Part shown: positions 49,401-59,165 of the stretch, piece after piece
How the letters are laid out: every line of letters begins with the position of its first letter
Numbering within the stretch: the stretch's first letter is position 1
DNA from: an uncultured Bacteroidales bacterium
GTDB taxonomy: Bacteria; Bacteroidota; Bacteroidia; Bacteroidales; FEN-979
Reading direction: 5' to 3'
Assembly: GCA_903887775.1 (NCBI GenBank)
Contig: CAISRB010000024.1
Coordinates: 1-64,000, forward strand
Length of the DNA: 64,000 bases
Position numbers and translations under genes: made by a program
The notes under the pieces: generated by a model
Told to the model about the DNA's origin: nothing
Seen by the model: only the letters and a program-made list of their open reading frames with translations
Database searches by the model: none

Positions 49401-49585
49401 GTACCTTTTATCAGGACGTTAACACCGGGCAGAGTTTCACCTTTGTTATCGGTGACAGTGCCAGTGTACTGGTTGGTATTCTGCGCAAACAGCGTCGTGA
49501 CGCCAAGCCACAGAAGACCGGTTAAAAGGATCAGCCTGCTCCTGAATACACTGACCTTTGAACAACGGGGGTACATTTGTTTCAT
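46427..49585 (-). CDS. SusC-like TonB-dependent receptor
   Basis: Carboxypeptidase-like domain, VVVIGYGTQKKTSVTSAIS plug motif, C-terminal barrel. Confidence 0.96.
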   Translation of the reverse strand: MKQMYPRCSKVSVFRSRLILLTGLLWLGVTTLFAQNTNQYTGTVTDNKGETLPGVNVLIKGTVNGTATDMQGAFKLTSPKPTETLIFSFIGFITQEVQATAGVPVKAVLMSSTVGLSEVVVIGYGTQKKTSVTSAISKVKGQDLEYMPIVRIEQALQGRTTGVTIATSSGQPGASSTVRVRGTTTINNSNPLYVVDGVPIDNGGIDYLNSEDIESLEVLKDAASASIYGTRAASGVILVTTKKGKEGSLKVGSGSMSVNFNAYYGTQSPAKKLSLLNATDYATLRNEASVNGGGPVIFTDPQSFGTGTDWQSTIFNNSAKIQNYELSISGGNDKSTYYTSMGYFSQEGVVATSISNYKRLNLRFNSTHKIKNWLRFGDNVGYTHIKSQGSLNTNSEYGGPLSSAINLDPITQPVITDPAIANSPPYSNHPVERDANGNPYGISQYVAQEMTNPMAYIQTHLGNYGWSDNIVGNAYAEIEPIKGLKVKSDIGAKLAFYGDESFAPVTYLNASTYTTNNSFYRAANRGFIWNWENTASYTRSFGKHNATVLIGMSAYVENAMGVNATYKNLPVNTFDEASMNYSVVASDRVGGGWESPDHKVSSIYARALYNYNEKYLFMGVIRRDGSSRFGSNNKYGIFPSVSLGWVASRENFWPKNKVVTFVKIRGSWGVNGNDNIGDFQYMSTVGGGRNYTFGADNYVIGYSPNAPANPDLKWEQTSQMDVGLEATFFEDLTLVFDWYNKNTSGMLQPVILPGYVGAAGAPTGNVGSMSNKGVELELGYHKKLGEWDLKFSGNCSYLKNRITDLGTVQYITGATFQSSAYEISRLAVGHPMGAFYGFEVLDIFQTMAEVHHYKDKNGNMIQPNAQPGDFRYSDLNGDGKIDANDRTFIGDPTPDWSYGFTMSASFKGIDLMIFGQGVAGNDVFNGLRRLDIPTANWTSDALGRWTGAGTSTTYPRLVVGDPNGNFSKPSTFYLTNGSYFRIKTIQLGYSLPKKIVNKIGLQLLRFYVTANNLFTITKYQGYDPEIGGSSYGIDRGVYPQARSYMIGLSVTI

Positions 49586-49886
49586 GGTTTCTTTGTTTTG
49601 AAAATGTGTTTAATAATTGATGGATATGAGGTTGTGTTTATATTATCTTTCCTGGCAGGTCATGCTCAAAATTAATAAATTGTCAAACATCTTCCGTCTT
49701 TCTTTGAATACTTCTGCTAATATATGATTGTATGCAGCAGGGAACAAAATATTATTCTACATCAAGAATGCAGCAGGAATAATTATATTATTACATCAAT
49801 AATACATCATAATAATGGATGCAATAATATAAAAAATTGTAAAGCAATTACATAGAGAAAACAAGAATATTGAAAAAACACATCAG

Positions 49887-49910
49887 CGTCTACACAAAAT
49901 ACTCTAGACG
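49887..49910 (-). terminator. Possible weak terminator after GH30
   Basis: CGTCTA/TAGACG inverted repeat with a T run ~8 nt further on the minus strand. Confidence 0.3.
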
Positions 49911-49924
49911 TCCGGTGATTTATT

Positions 49925-51397
49925 TTACCAGGTAATTGAGGCAACAGATTGTGCTGCAAGTGTATATGAAAAATTATTTTCTCCCTGTTTAACATTGAAT
50001 GTCTTGAAGTCAGAGCTGTAATTACATACAATCATCACCTTTGACCCATCCGGGTTCTGAAAAGCGACAGCTCCTGTTCCTGTGAGGGTTTGAGGGATTA
50101 TTGAAGAAACCCTTGAAGAAGCCGGCCTGACAAATTTTGAGAAATGGGCTATTGAATAATACTCTTCATTATATGAAACCTGTCCGCTTGAGGAGTTAAT
50201 AGTTACGACCCCCCGGCAGGTTGATGAACCGTTTGCGTGGGGACCACCATTCTGGTCAAGTGCAAGGTTCCATAGCAAGGCGCATTTAGACCAGTTTTGT
50301 GTTGTCCCGATGAAAATATTCTTCATATTCCACATCAGGTTATCTGCGAAGTTTGTCGCCCATGTGCCTCCGGATATTTCTGTAAAGTACAATCCTTTAT
50401 CAGGATGGGCGAAATGCACAGTGGTCATTGCTGAAACATCCCCTGCATAGGCATGGAAAGCAGTGCCTGCAATATATTGTTTTGCACCGGCATCATTCAG
50501 AACCGATATTGAATAATTTGTATTGTCCCAGTTGTGATCGTAAATAATTATTTGAGTATTTATACCGGCTGACAGAAATTTCAGGCCGAGATGGTTTTTA
50601 ATGAAATCAGCCTCCTCGGTGGCTTGCATGGACATGCAGGGATAAGTGGCTGTTGAATACAAAGGTTCATTTTGGGGAGTGACAGCTTTGATCGTAATGC
50701 CATGGTTGTTCATCATCTGAATATATTTCACAAAGTAGTCAGCATATACGTCATAACAGGCGGTCTTCAATTTGCCTCCTTCCATACTGTTGTTTGTTTT
50801 CATCCAGGCCGGCGGACTCCATGGCGACCCTAACAAAGTTATTGCCGGCACAAACTGAAGAATATCTTTTAAAACGGGCAGCACATCTTCCGTATCCCTC
50901 GATAATGAAAAATGCTGAAGAGTGAAATCGGTTTGTCCCGATGGCAGGTCATCATAGGTGAAGTCGGAAAGTGAAAAATCGGAGGCGCCGATGGTCAGGC
51001 GAAGGTAGGAAAAGCCTGCGCCATTTACCGTATCGAATAAAGTTAGCAATAAAGTCTGTTTAGCGCCCTCGCTCAGCTTCTGATGCAAAAGAAATGCCGA
51101 CGAACCGGTTAACGCAGCTCCGAAACCATCGATGGTCTGGAGCAGCGTAACCGTGTCAATAATAATGGTAGGTAAAGAAGATGAACTCTGAGATTGAATG
51201 ATCAGGTCGGCTTCCCTGCTAAGCAATTTGGATTTATCGCCCTTCGTCAGCCAGACTTTAGCTTTTCCGGTACCTGATGGAGTCGGTGGTTGTCCGGGAT
51301 CAGGTTCAAGCTTGCTTTTACAATTTAAAAGCAATGCCATAATCATCAGCAAAAGCAGAGACTTATAAAACAGATAATATCTCTTAAGGCAGAACAT
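49925..51397 (-). CDS. Glycoside hydrolase family 30 lipoprotein
   Basis: Lipobox LLLNCKSK; GSPWSPPAWMKTN, VTPQNEPLY, YFTEISGG. Confidence 0.92.
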   Translation of the reverse strand: MFCLKRYYLFYKSLLLLMIMALLLNCKSKLEPDPGQPPTPSGTGKAKVWLTKGDKSKLLSREADLIIQSQSSSSLPTIIIDTVTLLQTIDGFGAALTGSSAFLLHQKLSEGAKQTLLLTLFDTVNGAGFSYLRLTIGASDFSLSDFTYDDLPSGQTDFTLQHFSLSRDTEDVLPVLKDILQFVPAITLLGSPWSPPAWMKTNNSMEGGKLKTACYDVYADYFVKYIQMMNNHGITIKAVTPQNEPLYSTATYPCMSMQATEEADFIKNHLGLKFLSAGINTQIIIYDHNWDNTNYSISVLNDAGAKQYIAGTAFHAYAGDVSAMTTVHFAHPDKGLYFTEISGGTWATNFADNLMWNMKNIFIGTTQNWSKCALLWNLALDQNGGPHANGSSTCRGVVTINSSSGQVSYNEEYYSIAHFSKFVRPASSRVSSIIPQTLTGTGAVAFQNPDGSKVMIVCNYSSDFKTFNVKQGENNFSYTLAAQSVASITW

Positions 51398-51402
51398 CAG
51401 GG

Positions 51403-52869
51403 TTAATAACCCGGATTTTGTACCAGATTTACATTTTTATCCATTTCTGACTGAGGGATAGGCCATACGAGCCCGTTCTGAGTAAGGTTATACCCTATTT
51501 TCTGACCATCCGGGCCCACTGCATTGTTCATAACTTCGATGGCCCTGCCGTTGCGTTTGAGATCATACCAGCGGCGTCCTTCAAATGCAAGTTCCAGCCT
51601 GCGCTCTTTTTCAATAGCAAGCCGCATGGCATCCTGGGTGGAGGCCGGGGTATTCCCCAATTTTGCACGGTGCCTGATCTGGTTGACAAGGGCTGCAGCA
51701 CCCTGGGCATCTCCCTGTTCATTCAAAGCTTCAGCTTTTAGCAAAATCATATCGGCCAAACGGATAAAAATATAATTCTGGTTGCTGCCTGATTCAAAAT
51801 TCCTCCATTTGTTAAGAAATGGGTAATGCGTCTGGGGCCAGTTTGGATCGCTCCAATGGCCGGTAATATCCAGAAAAATTATCGAGTTGTTCTTCCTTAC
51901 CGTATCACCTTCAGCATCAAAAGCAAATACCAGGTCATTGGATGGGATATTAAACTTTTTCCAGTCCAGTCCCCTGAACATATTCGTACCCCAGTTGCCG
52001 TCGGTGGCGCCACCGGTGTAATTGATCTCAAAAATCGATTCAGCGCAGTTTTTGTTCTGGTTATTCCACAAATCATTGTAATTGGGCATCAGGCTGTACC
52101 CCCCGCCTATTACCGCATCGCAATATTGCTGGACTTTGGCATAATCATGGGGCAGCTGTGTGGCATAAACATAGGCAAGCATCGAATTTACGGCACCTTT
52201 TGTGGCATAACCCTTATTGGTTGCAGAAACCTGGACATTGGCGAGGGCTGTTTCAAGATCCAGGATGATTTGCTTGTAAACGTTTGCCATCGGGGCCCTG
52301 GGTGGAAACAATTGAGGATAAAGCTCAGCTAAATTGCTGGCGCTGAAGCTCGTGACCTCTTTCAATTGAAGAGGAACATCGCCCCATAGCTGAACCAGTT
52401 GAAAATACATGAATGCCCTGATAAATGAAGCTTCGCTGATGATCTGTTTCTTCCGGTCAGCAGTAAGAGCCGCGTCAGGACAGGAATTCACATTGTTGAT
52501 AACTGAATTTGTCTTTCCTATTGTGGAATAAAGGTAGGCCCAGTCGCGGCTTACATTGCTGTTGATGGCATCGATCTTAAGAGCATCAATCTGAAAATTC
52601 GCAGGATTATCGGCGCCTGCGTAAGCATCATCGGCTTGCGCATCGCCGTTCACATAATAATCAAGCTCGTAATATTCATTTTTAAAATCGCTGTAAGCGC
52701 CGGCAAGGGCAGATTCAACCTCTTGTGCGGTTTTATATAAAATGGAATCGGAGGATGCATTTTGAACAGCAATTCCTTGAGACTGAGGTTGCAGATCAAG
52801 AAATTTTTTACAGGAGTAAAACGTAACTGCTGCAAATAAAATCATCGATAGTATGAATAGTTTTTTCAT
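51403..52869 (-). CDS. SusD-like outer-membrane lipoprotein
   Basis: MKKLFILSMILFAAVTFYSCKKFLDLQPQ; EKERRLELAFEGRRWYDLKR; LVQNPGY. Confidence 0.95.
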   Translation of the reverse strand: MKKLFILSMILFAAVTFYSCKKFLDLQPQSQGIAVQNASSDSILYKTAQEVESALAGAYSDFKNEYYELDYYVNGDAQADDAYAGADNPANFQIDALKIDAINSNVSRDWAYLYSTIGKTNSVINNVNSCPDAALTADRKKQIISEASFIRAFMYFQLVQLWGDVPLQLKEVTSFSASNLAELYPQLFPPRAPMANVYKQIILDLETALANVQVSATNKGYATKGAVNSMLAYVYATQLPHDYAKVQQYCDAVIGGGYSLMPNYNDLWNNQNKNCAESIFEINYTGGATDGNWGTNMFRGLDWKKFNIPSNDLVFAFDAEGDTVRKNNSIIFLDITGHWSDPNWPQTHYPFLNKWRNFESGSNQNYIFIRLADMILLKAEALNEQGDAQGAAALVNQIRHRAKLGNTPASTQDAMRLAIEKERRLELAFEGRRWYDLKRNGRAIEVMNNAVGPDGQKIGYNLTQNGLVWPIPQSEMDKNVNLVQNPGY

Positions 52870-52879
52870 ATGTTTAAAA

Positions 52880-55810
52880 TTAGAATTCAAGATTAAAACC
52901 GCCAATAAATGTTAATGCCTGGGGATAGGTGCCATAGTCAATCCCCATTTCAGTGGCGCTGTTTCCATATGCATTGACTTCAGGGTCGTAACCGGAATAC
53001 TTCGTAAAAGTTAGCAGGTTCTGACCTGTGATGTAGACAGACAGTTTTGGGACCCCCTTCTTCTTTTTCACGTTTTCAATGATCTTATAGGAAAGTGTGA
53101 CTGACTTTAGCCTTACATAGGATCCGTCCTCAACAAAACGGGTTGAATTGCGCAGATTGTCCATAATACCTCCGCCCTGAGCTTTTGGTATATTAGTAAT
53201 GGTATTGGTTGGAGTCCAGCGGTCTAATACGATTGAGCTCTGGTTTTTTGAATCGAACATTCCTTCCAGGTCGATCCGGGTAGCGTTGTAAATATCATTC
53301 CCGAAACTTCCCTGAACAAAGACTGAAAGGTCAAACCTCCAGTAACTGAATGTATTGGTGATCCCAAAGGTGTACTTCGGCTGGGCACTCCCGATAACTG
53401 TGCGGTCACCGGGATCAATAACACCGTTATTATTGAGATCGGCATATTTCATCATCCCTGTTTTCGGATCGACTCCTTCTGAAACATAACCAAAAAATGT
53501 GCCGAGGGGCAAGCCTGCCTTGACGATGGTAACATCCTGGTTGTTACTGTAAATGCGTCCAAAATAGTACACATTTGTGTACTGTAATTCCTTGACTTTA
53601 TTGCGATTGAAAGAGAGATTGAAATCGGTATCCCAGCGGAATTTTTTAGCAAAGTTCACTGAATGCACATTGAATTCCATTCCTTTGTTCTCAATTTTTC
53701 CTGCATTCGTCTGAATGGTCGTTATAGGAAGGGAGGCAGGAAGCTGGACATTCAGCAAGACATCGTTCGTAAGTTTATAATAAGCATCTACATTCAGGAT
53801 AATCCTCGAATTAAACATCGAAAGGTCAAGTCCGAGGTTGGTCTGGTTGGTGGTTTCCCATTTCAGGTCAGGATTTCCGTAAGTTGTTTGTACGGCGCTG
53901 GGTCCTGATAAGGGATTCGTTGGTGAGCGGCGGTAGTATGTTATAAGGCCATAACGTGCATAGTTCGGAATTCCCTCCTGGTTACCGTTTTTACCCCAAC
54001 CTCCACGGATTTTCAGGTCGTTGATCACCTTAACTCCTTTCATAAAATTTTCTCCGGAAATTCTCCAGCCTGCCGAAAAAGCCGGCATAATACCCCAGGG
54101 ATTGGCAAGTTTGGATGAACCGTCATCCCTCAAACTAACGGTAATATAATATTTACTGGCGTAATCGTAGGTAGCCCTGCCAAAGAATGAAGCAAGAGCC
54201 CATTGCTGGATATCAGTTGAGGCTGACACCGAATTGGCAGCATTAAGTGTTGTAACTGAAACATCGGCAGGGAAGTCATATCCGTAGATGTATGAATCGT
54301 TGCTGTTAAAACGCTGCATACTGGTGCCGACCAAAGCGCTGATCTTATGTTTGCCGAATGTTTTATTGTAATTCAGGGTGTTTTCCCATAACCATGTCAG
54401 GCTGTTCCTTTTATCAGCCTGGCCGATGCCATTATTCTGACGCCCGTAATTGGTACGGAAGGGATCAAGGTAATAATCCCACTGGTGAGCGGTATAATCG
54501 ATCCCGAAATTTGTAGTAAAGGTGAGGCCGCTGATGATCGTGGCTGTGATATTAAGGTTGCCGAATACCCGGAAATCAAGAGCCTTCTGTGAAGGGCCTT
54601 CCATATATGCAACCGGGTTTTCCCATGAAGGCTGAAACGGGTTGGGATCAAACTGTCCGCTATTGCCTGCCTTATAAACATGCAGAAATGGTGGTGTATT
54701 GAGGGCGCTCATGATAACTCCGCCCCGGCCCGAACTTGCATTATCGGGTGTATCCTGTGTTTTTGAGTAGATCAGGTTGATATTTGTACTCGTTTTAAGC
54801 CAGGACCTTAATTGGTTGTCAAGATTGAGCCTGAAATTATAACGGTCGAAACGGGCAGGTTTCACGATACCTGATTCGCTCAAATAGCCCAGTGATGCAA
54901 AATACTGGGTTTTTTCAGTCCCCCCTGAAGCGGAGAGCTGGTATGATTGATTGAACCCGGTTCCGAAAACAAGGTCGCTCCAGTTGGTGTAATCAGTCCA
55001 TGTCGGATCAAGGGAACCCGGCATGATCTGGTCGATCAGGGTTCTGTATTGTTTCGTATTAAGGGTTTCGATTGGTTTGCGGAGCCATGATGCTCCAAAA
55101 TAGGTATTGAACTTGATGACGGGTGTGTTTTCCTTGCCCCTGAAAGTAGTGATCGTGATTACGCCGTTGGCTGCCCTTGCCCCGTAAATGGCTGCTGAAG
55201 AGGCATCCTTGAGTACGCTCATCGATGCGATATCAGTCGGGTTCAATCCTTTAATGTCGGTGGTGGGAACTCCGTCAACGACATATAAGGGGTCGTTGCC
55301 TGCCAGAACGGAGGTCGTTCCGCGCACATGAACCACGATATCCCCACCCGGTTTTCCTGAAGGCTGCACTACGTCAACACCGGCGGCCTTTCCCTGTAAT
55401 GCCTGGGCGGCAGAGGTGATCGGCCTGTCCTCGATATCTTTCTGATCCACAACCGAAACTGCTGTGGTCAGGTCTTTTTTAACCTGGGTTCCATAACCGA
55501 TGACGACAACTTCATTCAGTATGTTGACATTCTCCTGTAATACAATATTAACAACAGTCTGTTTTTCCAACTTGATTTCCTGTGAGATAAAGCCAATAAA
55601 ACTGAATTTCAATATTCCCTTGTCAGCAGTGATCTGGAAAGTTCCGTTGGCATCAGTGGTTGTACCTTTCGTAGTCCCCACCAATTGTATCGTAACGCCT
55701 GGAAGGTTATATCCACTGGCGTCGGTAACTTTACCTGTAATAATGCGGTTTTGAGCAAACACAGATAAAGATAGAACCGATAAGAAAAATAGCGTAAAAT
55801 GTTTAATCAT
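52880..55810 (-). CDS. SusC-like TonB-dependent receptor
   Basis: VVVIGYGTQVKKDLTTAVS; barrel; same PUL. Confidence 0.96.
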   Translation of the reverse strand: MIKHFTLFFLSVLSLSVFAQNRIITGKVTDASGYNLPGVTIQLVGTTKGTTTDANGTFQITADKGILKFSFIGFISQEIKLEKQTVVNIVLQENVNILNEVVVIGYGTQVKKDLTTAVSVVDQKDIEDRPITSAAQALQGKAAGVDVVQPSGKPGGDIVVHVRGTTSVLAGNDPLYVVDGVPTTDIKGLNPTDIASMSVLKDASSAAIYGARAANGVITITTFRGKENTPVIKFNTYFGASWLRKPIETLNTKQYRTLIDQIMPGSLDPTWTDYTNWSDLVFGTGFNQSYQLSASGGTEKTQYFASLGYLSESGIVKPARFDRYNFRLNLDNQLRSWLKTSTNINLIYSKTQDTPDNASSGRGGVIMSALNTPPFLHVYKAGNSGQFDPNPFQPSWENPVAYMEGPSQKALDFRVFGNLNITATIISGLTFTTNFGIDYTAHQWDYYLDPFRTNYGRQNNGIGQADKRNSLTWLWENTLNYNKTFGKHKISALVGTSMQRFNSNDSYIYGYDFPADVSVTTLNAANSVSASTDIQQWALASFFGRATYDYASKYYITVSLRDDGSSKLANPWGIMPAFSAGWRISGENFMKGVKVINDLKIRGGWGKNGNQEGIPNYARYGLITYYRRSPTNPLSGPSAVQTTYGNPDLKWETTNQTNLGLDLSMFNSRIILNVDAYYKLTNDVLLNVQLPASLPITTIQTNAGKIENKGMEFNVHSVNFAKKFRWDTDFNLSFNRNKVKELQYTNVYYFGRIYSNNQDVTIVKAGLPLGTFFGYVSEGVDPKTGMMKYADLNNNGVIDPGDRTVIGSAQPKYTFGITNTFSYWRFDLSVFVQGSFGNDIYNATRIDLEGMFDSKNQSSIVLDRWTPTNTITNIPKAQGGGIMDNLRNSTRFVEDGSYVRLKSVTLSYKIIENVKKKKGVPKLSVYITGQNLLTFTKYSGYDPEVNAYGNSATEMGIDYGTYPQALTFIGGFNLEF

Positions 55811-55830
55811 ACCGTGAAGATTTAATGTGT

Positions 55831-56958
55831 TTATTGAAGGATTAATTTCTGGGTTCTTTTCTCCCCGCCTGATGTGATGGCTAAGAGGTATATTCCTTTA
55901 GGAAGGAAGGAGATATCGATATCGGTTTTATCAGGATTGATTTGAAACCTGAAAACATCGACTCCCATCATATTATATATAATACCCTGACCCGGATGCC
56001 TAAGCGGGAAAAGAAGGTTTATTTTTCCTGAGGAAGGATTGGGTGCAAATAGTTGCTTATTCAGAGATCCATCGCCTGAAGGCGGGTCCTCGACAGAAGC
56101 CGGGTAGACCAATTTATAAACCCTTACGTAATCCAGCTCCATACGGGCCAGGTTGAGCGCAGGATCAACTCCGTTCTTCAGTCCGTTTGTTTCATACTTG
56201 GGATCACTGCCAAAAGTTCCTCCCATGGCAAGGTTTATAATGATAAAGAAGGGTTTTTTGAAAGGCCAGTTACTATTGGTTTTTGTAGCAGGATTATAAG
56301 TGTAGAATAAGATGCCGTCGACACTGAATTGAATCTTTTCGGGTGTCCAGACCGCCTGGTACTCGTGAAACTGAGTCGTTGTATTATTAACCATGATGGC
56401 GTTAGTGTTCACTGTATTACCGGAGCTTGAAATAGTATGCAATGAGCTGCGGACACTTCTCGGGTTTTTTCCTGCATTTTCCATCACATCAATTTCCCCG
56501 CAGGCAGGCCAGCCCGAACTTGTAATGGATTCTCCCAGCAGCCATAAGGCGGGCCATGTACCGCTTCCGACGGGGAGCCTGGCCGAGAATACGATTTTTC
56601 CATAAGTAAAGTTGAATCTTTTCTGGGTTTTAATCCTGGCCGATGTCCACGTATATCCCTGTTTACGCGCTTCAACGATCAGTTTGCCGCTGTCCTGCCG
56701 AACATTTTGTGTACTGCTTGTATAAAGCTCAATCTCACTGTTTCCCCATCCGTTATTGGTTCCCAGGTCGTATGACCAGGTTGTGTCGGGTACTCCGCTG
56801 CCATTGAATTCGTCAGACCAGATCAGGGAATCTTGTTGGGCGTGACAGGCAAGAGACAGAAGAACCAGAAAAAAACCAAGCCAAGTTCTCATACTGCTGA
56901 TTATAAAGAAAAAAATCAAGAGCAAGAAAGAATTTTTCTCACTCTTGATTTTTTTCAA
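55831..56958 (-). CDS. Glycoside hydrolase family 16 (laminarinase-type) with T9SS sorting tail
   Basis: WPACGEIDVMENAGK catalytic motif; SLIWSDEFNGSGVPD; FAPNPSSGKINL...LPKGIYLLAITSGGEKRTQKLILQ. Confidence 0.95.
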   Translation of the reverse strand: MKKIKSEKNSFLLLIFFFIISSMRTWLGFFLVLLSLACHAQQDSLIWSDEFNGSGVPDTTWSYDLGTNNGWGNSEIELYTSSTQNVRQDSGKLIVEARKQGYTWTSARIKTQKRFNFTYGKIVFSARLPVGSGTWPALWLLGESITSSGWPACGEIDVMENAGKNPRSVRSSLHTISSSGNTVNTNAIMVNNTTTQFHEYQAVWTPEKIQFSVDGILFYTYNPATKTNSNWPFKKPFFIIINLAMGGTFGSDPKYETNGLKNGVDPALNLARMELDYVRVYKLVYPASVEDPPSGDGSLNKQLFAPNPSSGKINLLFPLRHPGQGIIYNMMGVDVFRFQINPDKTDIDISFLPKGIYLLAITSGGEKRTQKLILQ

Positions 56959-56977
56959 TCAAATTAAAAATATTAGA

Positions 56978-58747
56978 TTAACGTTCCAGGATGGCAGACC
57001 ATGCTGATCCGCCGGTATGATCTGCTGAGAGATCAACTGATACGAACAAATACTCTTTCGTTCCTGTATTTGCGTAACCCATTACCTGATAAGTGTTGGT
57101 AGCGGAGCCAAAATTCGGAGGATCAGTACCATTGTTTTCTCCACCTTTAATACCGCTTGCAACGCCATTGTATCCTTTATAGAACCCTATGAATGCTGTG
57201 TAGCCTGCACCGTTAGTCAGGGTAATAGTCGGGATGGCGCCGGGAGTGAACACATAAGTATGTGTTGCACAGGAGCCGAAAGAAACGCCAGTCGGGCTTG
57301 CTGCGATTTCTGCATCGGACCAGCAGCCGTTTGGAGTTCCAAAATAACTGTCGTTACGGGCGAAGCCCATTGTGTTGTATGAAAATGCTCCGCCAGCGCT
57401 GAAGGTGAATTCATCATCCGGCATACATGTCCAGTCATCACCACCGGTTCCGCTCTCGAACATGGTCTTGGAGACATGCCACCAGTCATTTTTACCCATA
57501 CCTGAACCAACAAAGATCGAATTATCACTAACGCTTACCCTCCATGGATTGCCAATGATCTCAGCTCCGGTAAGGGTGGCCGGGTCAGTGCCAAGGAAAA
57601 CTAGTCCGGTTGCTGTTGCGCTTCCATTGCTGTTTGTAGCGGTGAGAACAATGGTATAAATACCCTGGTGTGCATAAGTGTGAACAGGGCTGGCAGCAGT
57701 GGAAGTCTGGCCGTCGCCAAAATCCCAGGAATATGAAGTAGCGCCTGCCGATGTATTCGTGAAAGTAACGGCAAGACCGGTATACGTAAATGTAAACCCT
57801 GCATTGGGCTTATTCCCCGGCATGGGTGGTTCATCGGCCGGGTTGGTGTAATGCATAAGGACAAATCTCCAGTACCCGCCTGATGTTGTGGGATCCCATC
57901 TGTAAATGCCTTCAATAACAAGGGTATCAACAGTCCCGGTAGTCAGTTTAACAATATCATAAGTAACATGGTCAAGCGGTATTTTCGTTTCAGAACCATT
58001 TCCCAGTTTATAAAATCCAAGGAATGCACCCATACCAACAGCCTTGATTTGCGGCGGCGTGCCGGCAATCAACTCAAACGTATGAGATCCGCTGCCCCAG
58101 GCTGAAAGATCTTCCCCGTTCGGTCCTACCATCGGGTCAGTGGTTAATGCGCAAATATTGGCAGGGTTGAAAATTCCGCCTTCTGCCCAATAATCTCCCT
58201 TGGCATCATATACCAGGGACATATCGCGGCCAAGAATAAATTCATCGTTCAGCATGCACGGACGGTTACCAAGTTCGTTGTTGTCTTTACCCATAGCCCA
58301 CCAAATTGTTGAGTGGTCTTCAGGTCCGCATTCAAGAGGATAACGTCCGGTAGATGTAACGCGAAGCAGTTTCCAGGTTTTTGAGACGTCGCCTGTAAGA
58401 GCGGTCAGTAATAAGTTCGGGTCACTGATAGTAACATTCTCAGAATAGGAATCTACGGTCCCATCTGAACCGGTGGCAGAGAGTTTTACAGCATAAGTAC
58501 CCACATCCGGGAAAATATGGATCGGATTAACTTCAGTCGAAGTTGTATTATCTCCGAAATTCCATAATAATGAAACGTAGTTTTGCGACTGATTTGTGAA
58601 TGTTACTTTTTTAAAGTTCACAGCATCAGCCTGTTTGGTAAAGCTGGCAATGACAGCAGGTGTCGTTTCTTTCTTTTTACAAGAAATAAATAGCGTGATG
58701 ATTAACAAAGTGTAAATCACCCAACTCAACTTTTTAACGTTTTTCAT
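56978..58747 (-). CDS. PKD-domain lipoprotein, probable surface glycan-binding protein with an internal duplication
   Basis: Lipobox LFISCKKKE; two PKD domains (SLLWNFGDNTTSTEVNPIH, SYSWDFGDGQTSTAASPVH), each followed by a ~170-aa module. Confidence 0.8.
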   Translation of the reverse strand: MKNVKKLSWVIYTLLIITLFISCKKKETTPAVIASFTKQADAVNFKKVTFTNQSQNYVSLLWNFGDNTTSTEVNPIHIFPDVGTYAVKLSATGSDGTVDSYSENVTISDPNLLLTALTGDVSKTWKLLRVTSTGRYPLECGPEDHSTIWWAMGKDNNELGNRPCMLNDEFILGRDMSLVYDAKGDYWAEGGIFNPANICALTTDPMVGPNGEDLSAWGSGSHTFELIAGTPPQIKAVGMGAFLGFYKLGNGSETKIPLDHVTYDIVKLTTGTVDTLVIEGIYRWDPTTSGGYWRFVLMHYTNPADEPPMPGNKPNAGFTFTYTGLAVTFTNTSAGATSYSWDFGDGQTSTAASPVHTYAHQGIYTIVLTATNSNGSATATGLVFLGTDPATLTGAEIIGNPWRVSVSDNSIFVGSGMGKNDWWHVSKTMFESGTGGDDWTCMPDDEFTFSAGGAFSYNTMGFARNDSYFGTPNGCWSDAEIAASPTGVSFGSCATHTYVFTPGAIPTITLTNGAGYTAFIGFYKGYNGVASGIKGGENNGTDPPNFGSATNTYQVMGYANTGTKEYLFVSVDLSADHTGGSAWSAILER

Positions 58748-58788
58748 GTTTTGTTTGAATTAAGAATTAATAACCAGGTTAGTTATGG

Positions 58789-58820
58789 CAAATATAATAT
58801 ATATTAGGGTGTGATGCAAA
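58789..58820 (-). promoter_or_regulatory. PUL promoter
   Basis: Minus strand TTTG (58820-58817), N20, TATATTTG (58796-58789). Confidence 0.5.
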
Positions 58821-58838
58821 ATTTTGAAAAAAATACAA

Positions 58839-58855
58839 AGTGTAATTCGGACACT
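58839..58855. promoter_or_regulatory. Possible operator: AGTGT-N7-ACACT
   Basis: Inverted repeat directly upstream of the predicted PUL -33 element. Confidence 0.25.
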
Positions 58856-59165
58856 AAGTTATAAAGATTAGAACTTACTTTCCAAATATTTTTTTCAAAA
58901 CAGAACTTTTTTTTAATGAAACCATACAGGCAATTGAAATAATTTGAAAATCAATTACTTAAATTTACTTTTTTATTTATTAATTCAAGTCAGTGCTCTG
59001 CTTTTAAAGTGAAAAAAAGGATTTACGTTTGATTTTTTGTCTCATAAACATGTTTTTTCAGATTATTAGACCAAAGAAATGTTTCAAAAGTTGCATGGAT
59101 TTATCACTTTTCAGTTATTTTTACCGCTCTTCCCTGAAACTAATCGTGATTAAAAGAATAATAGA

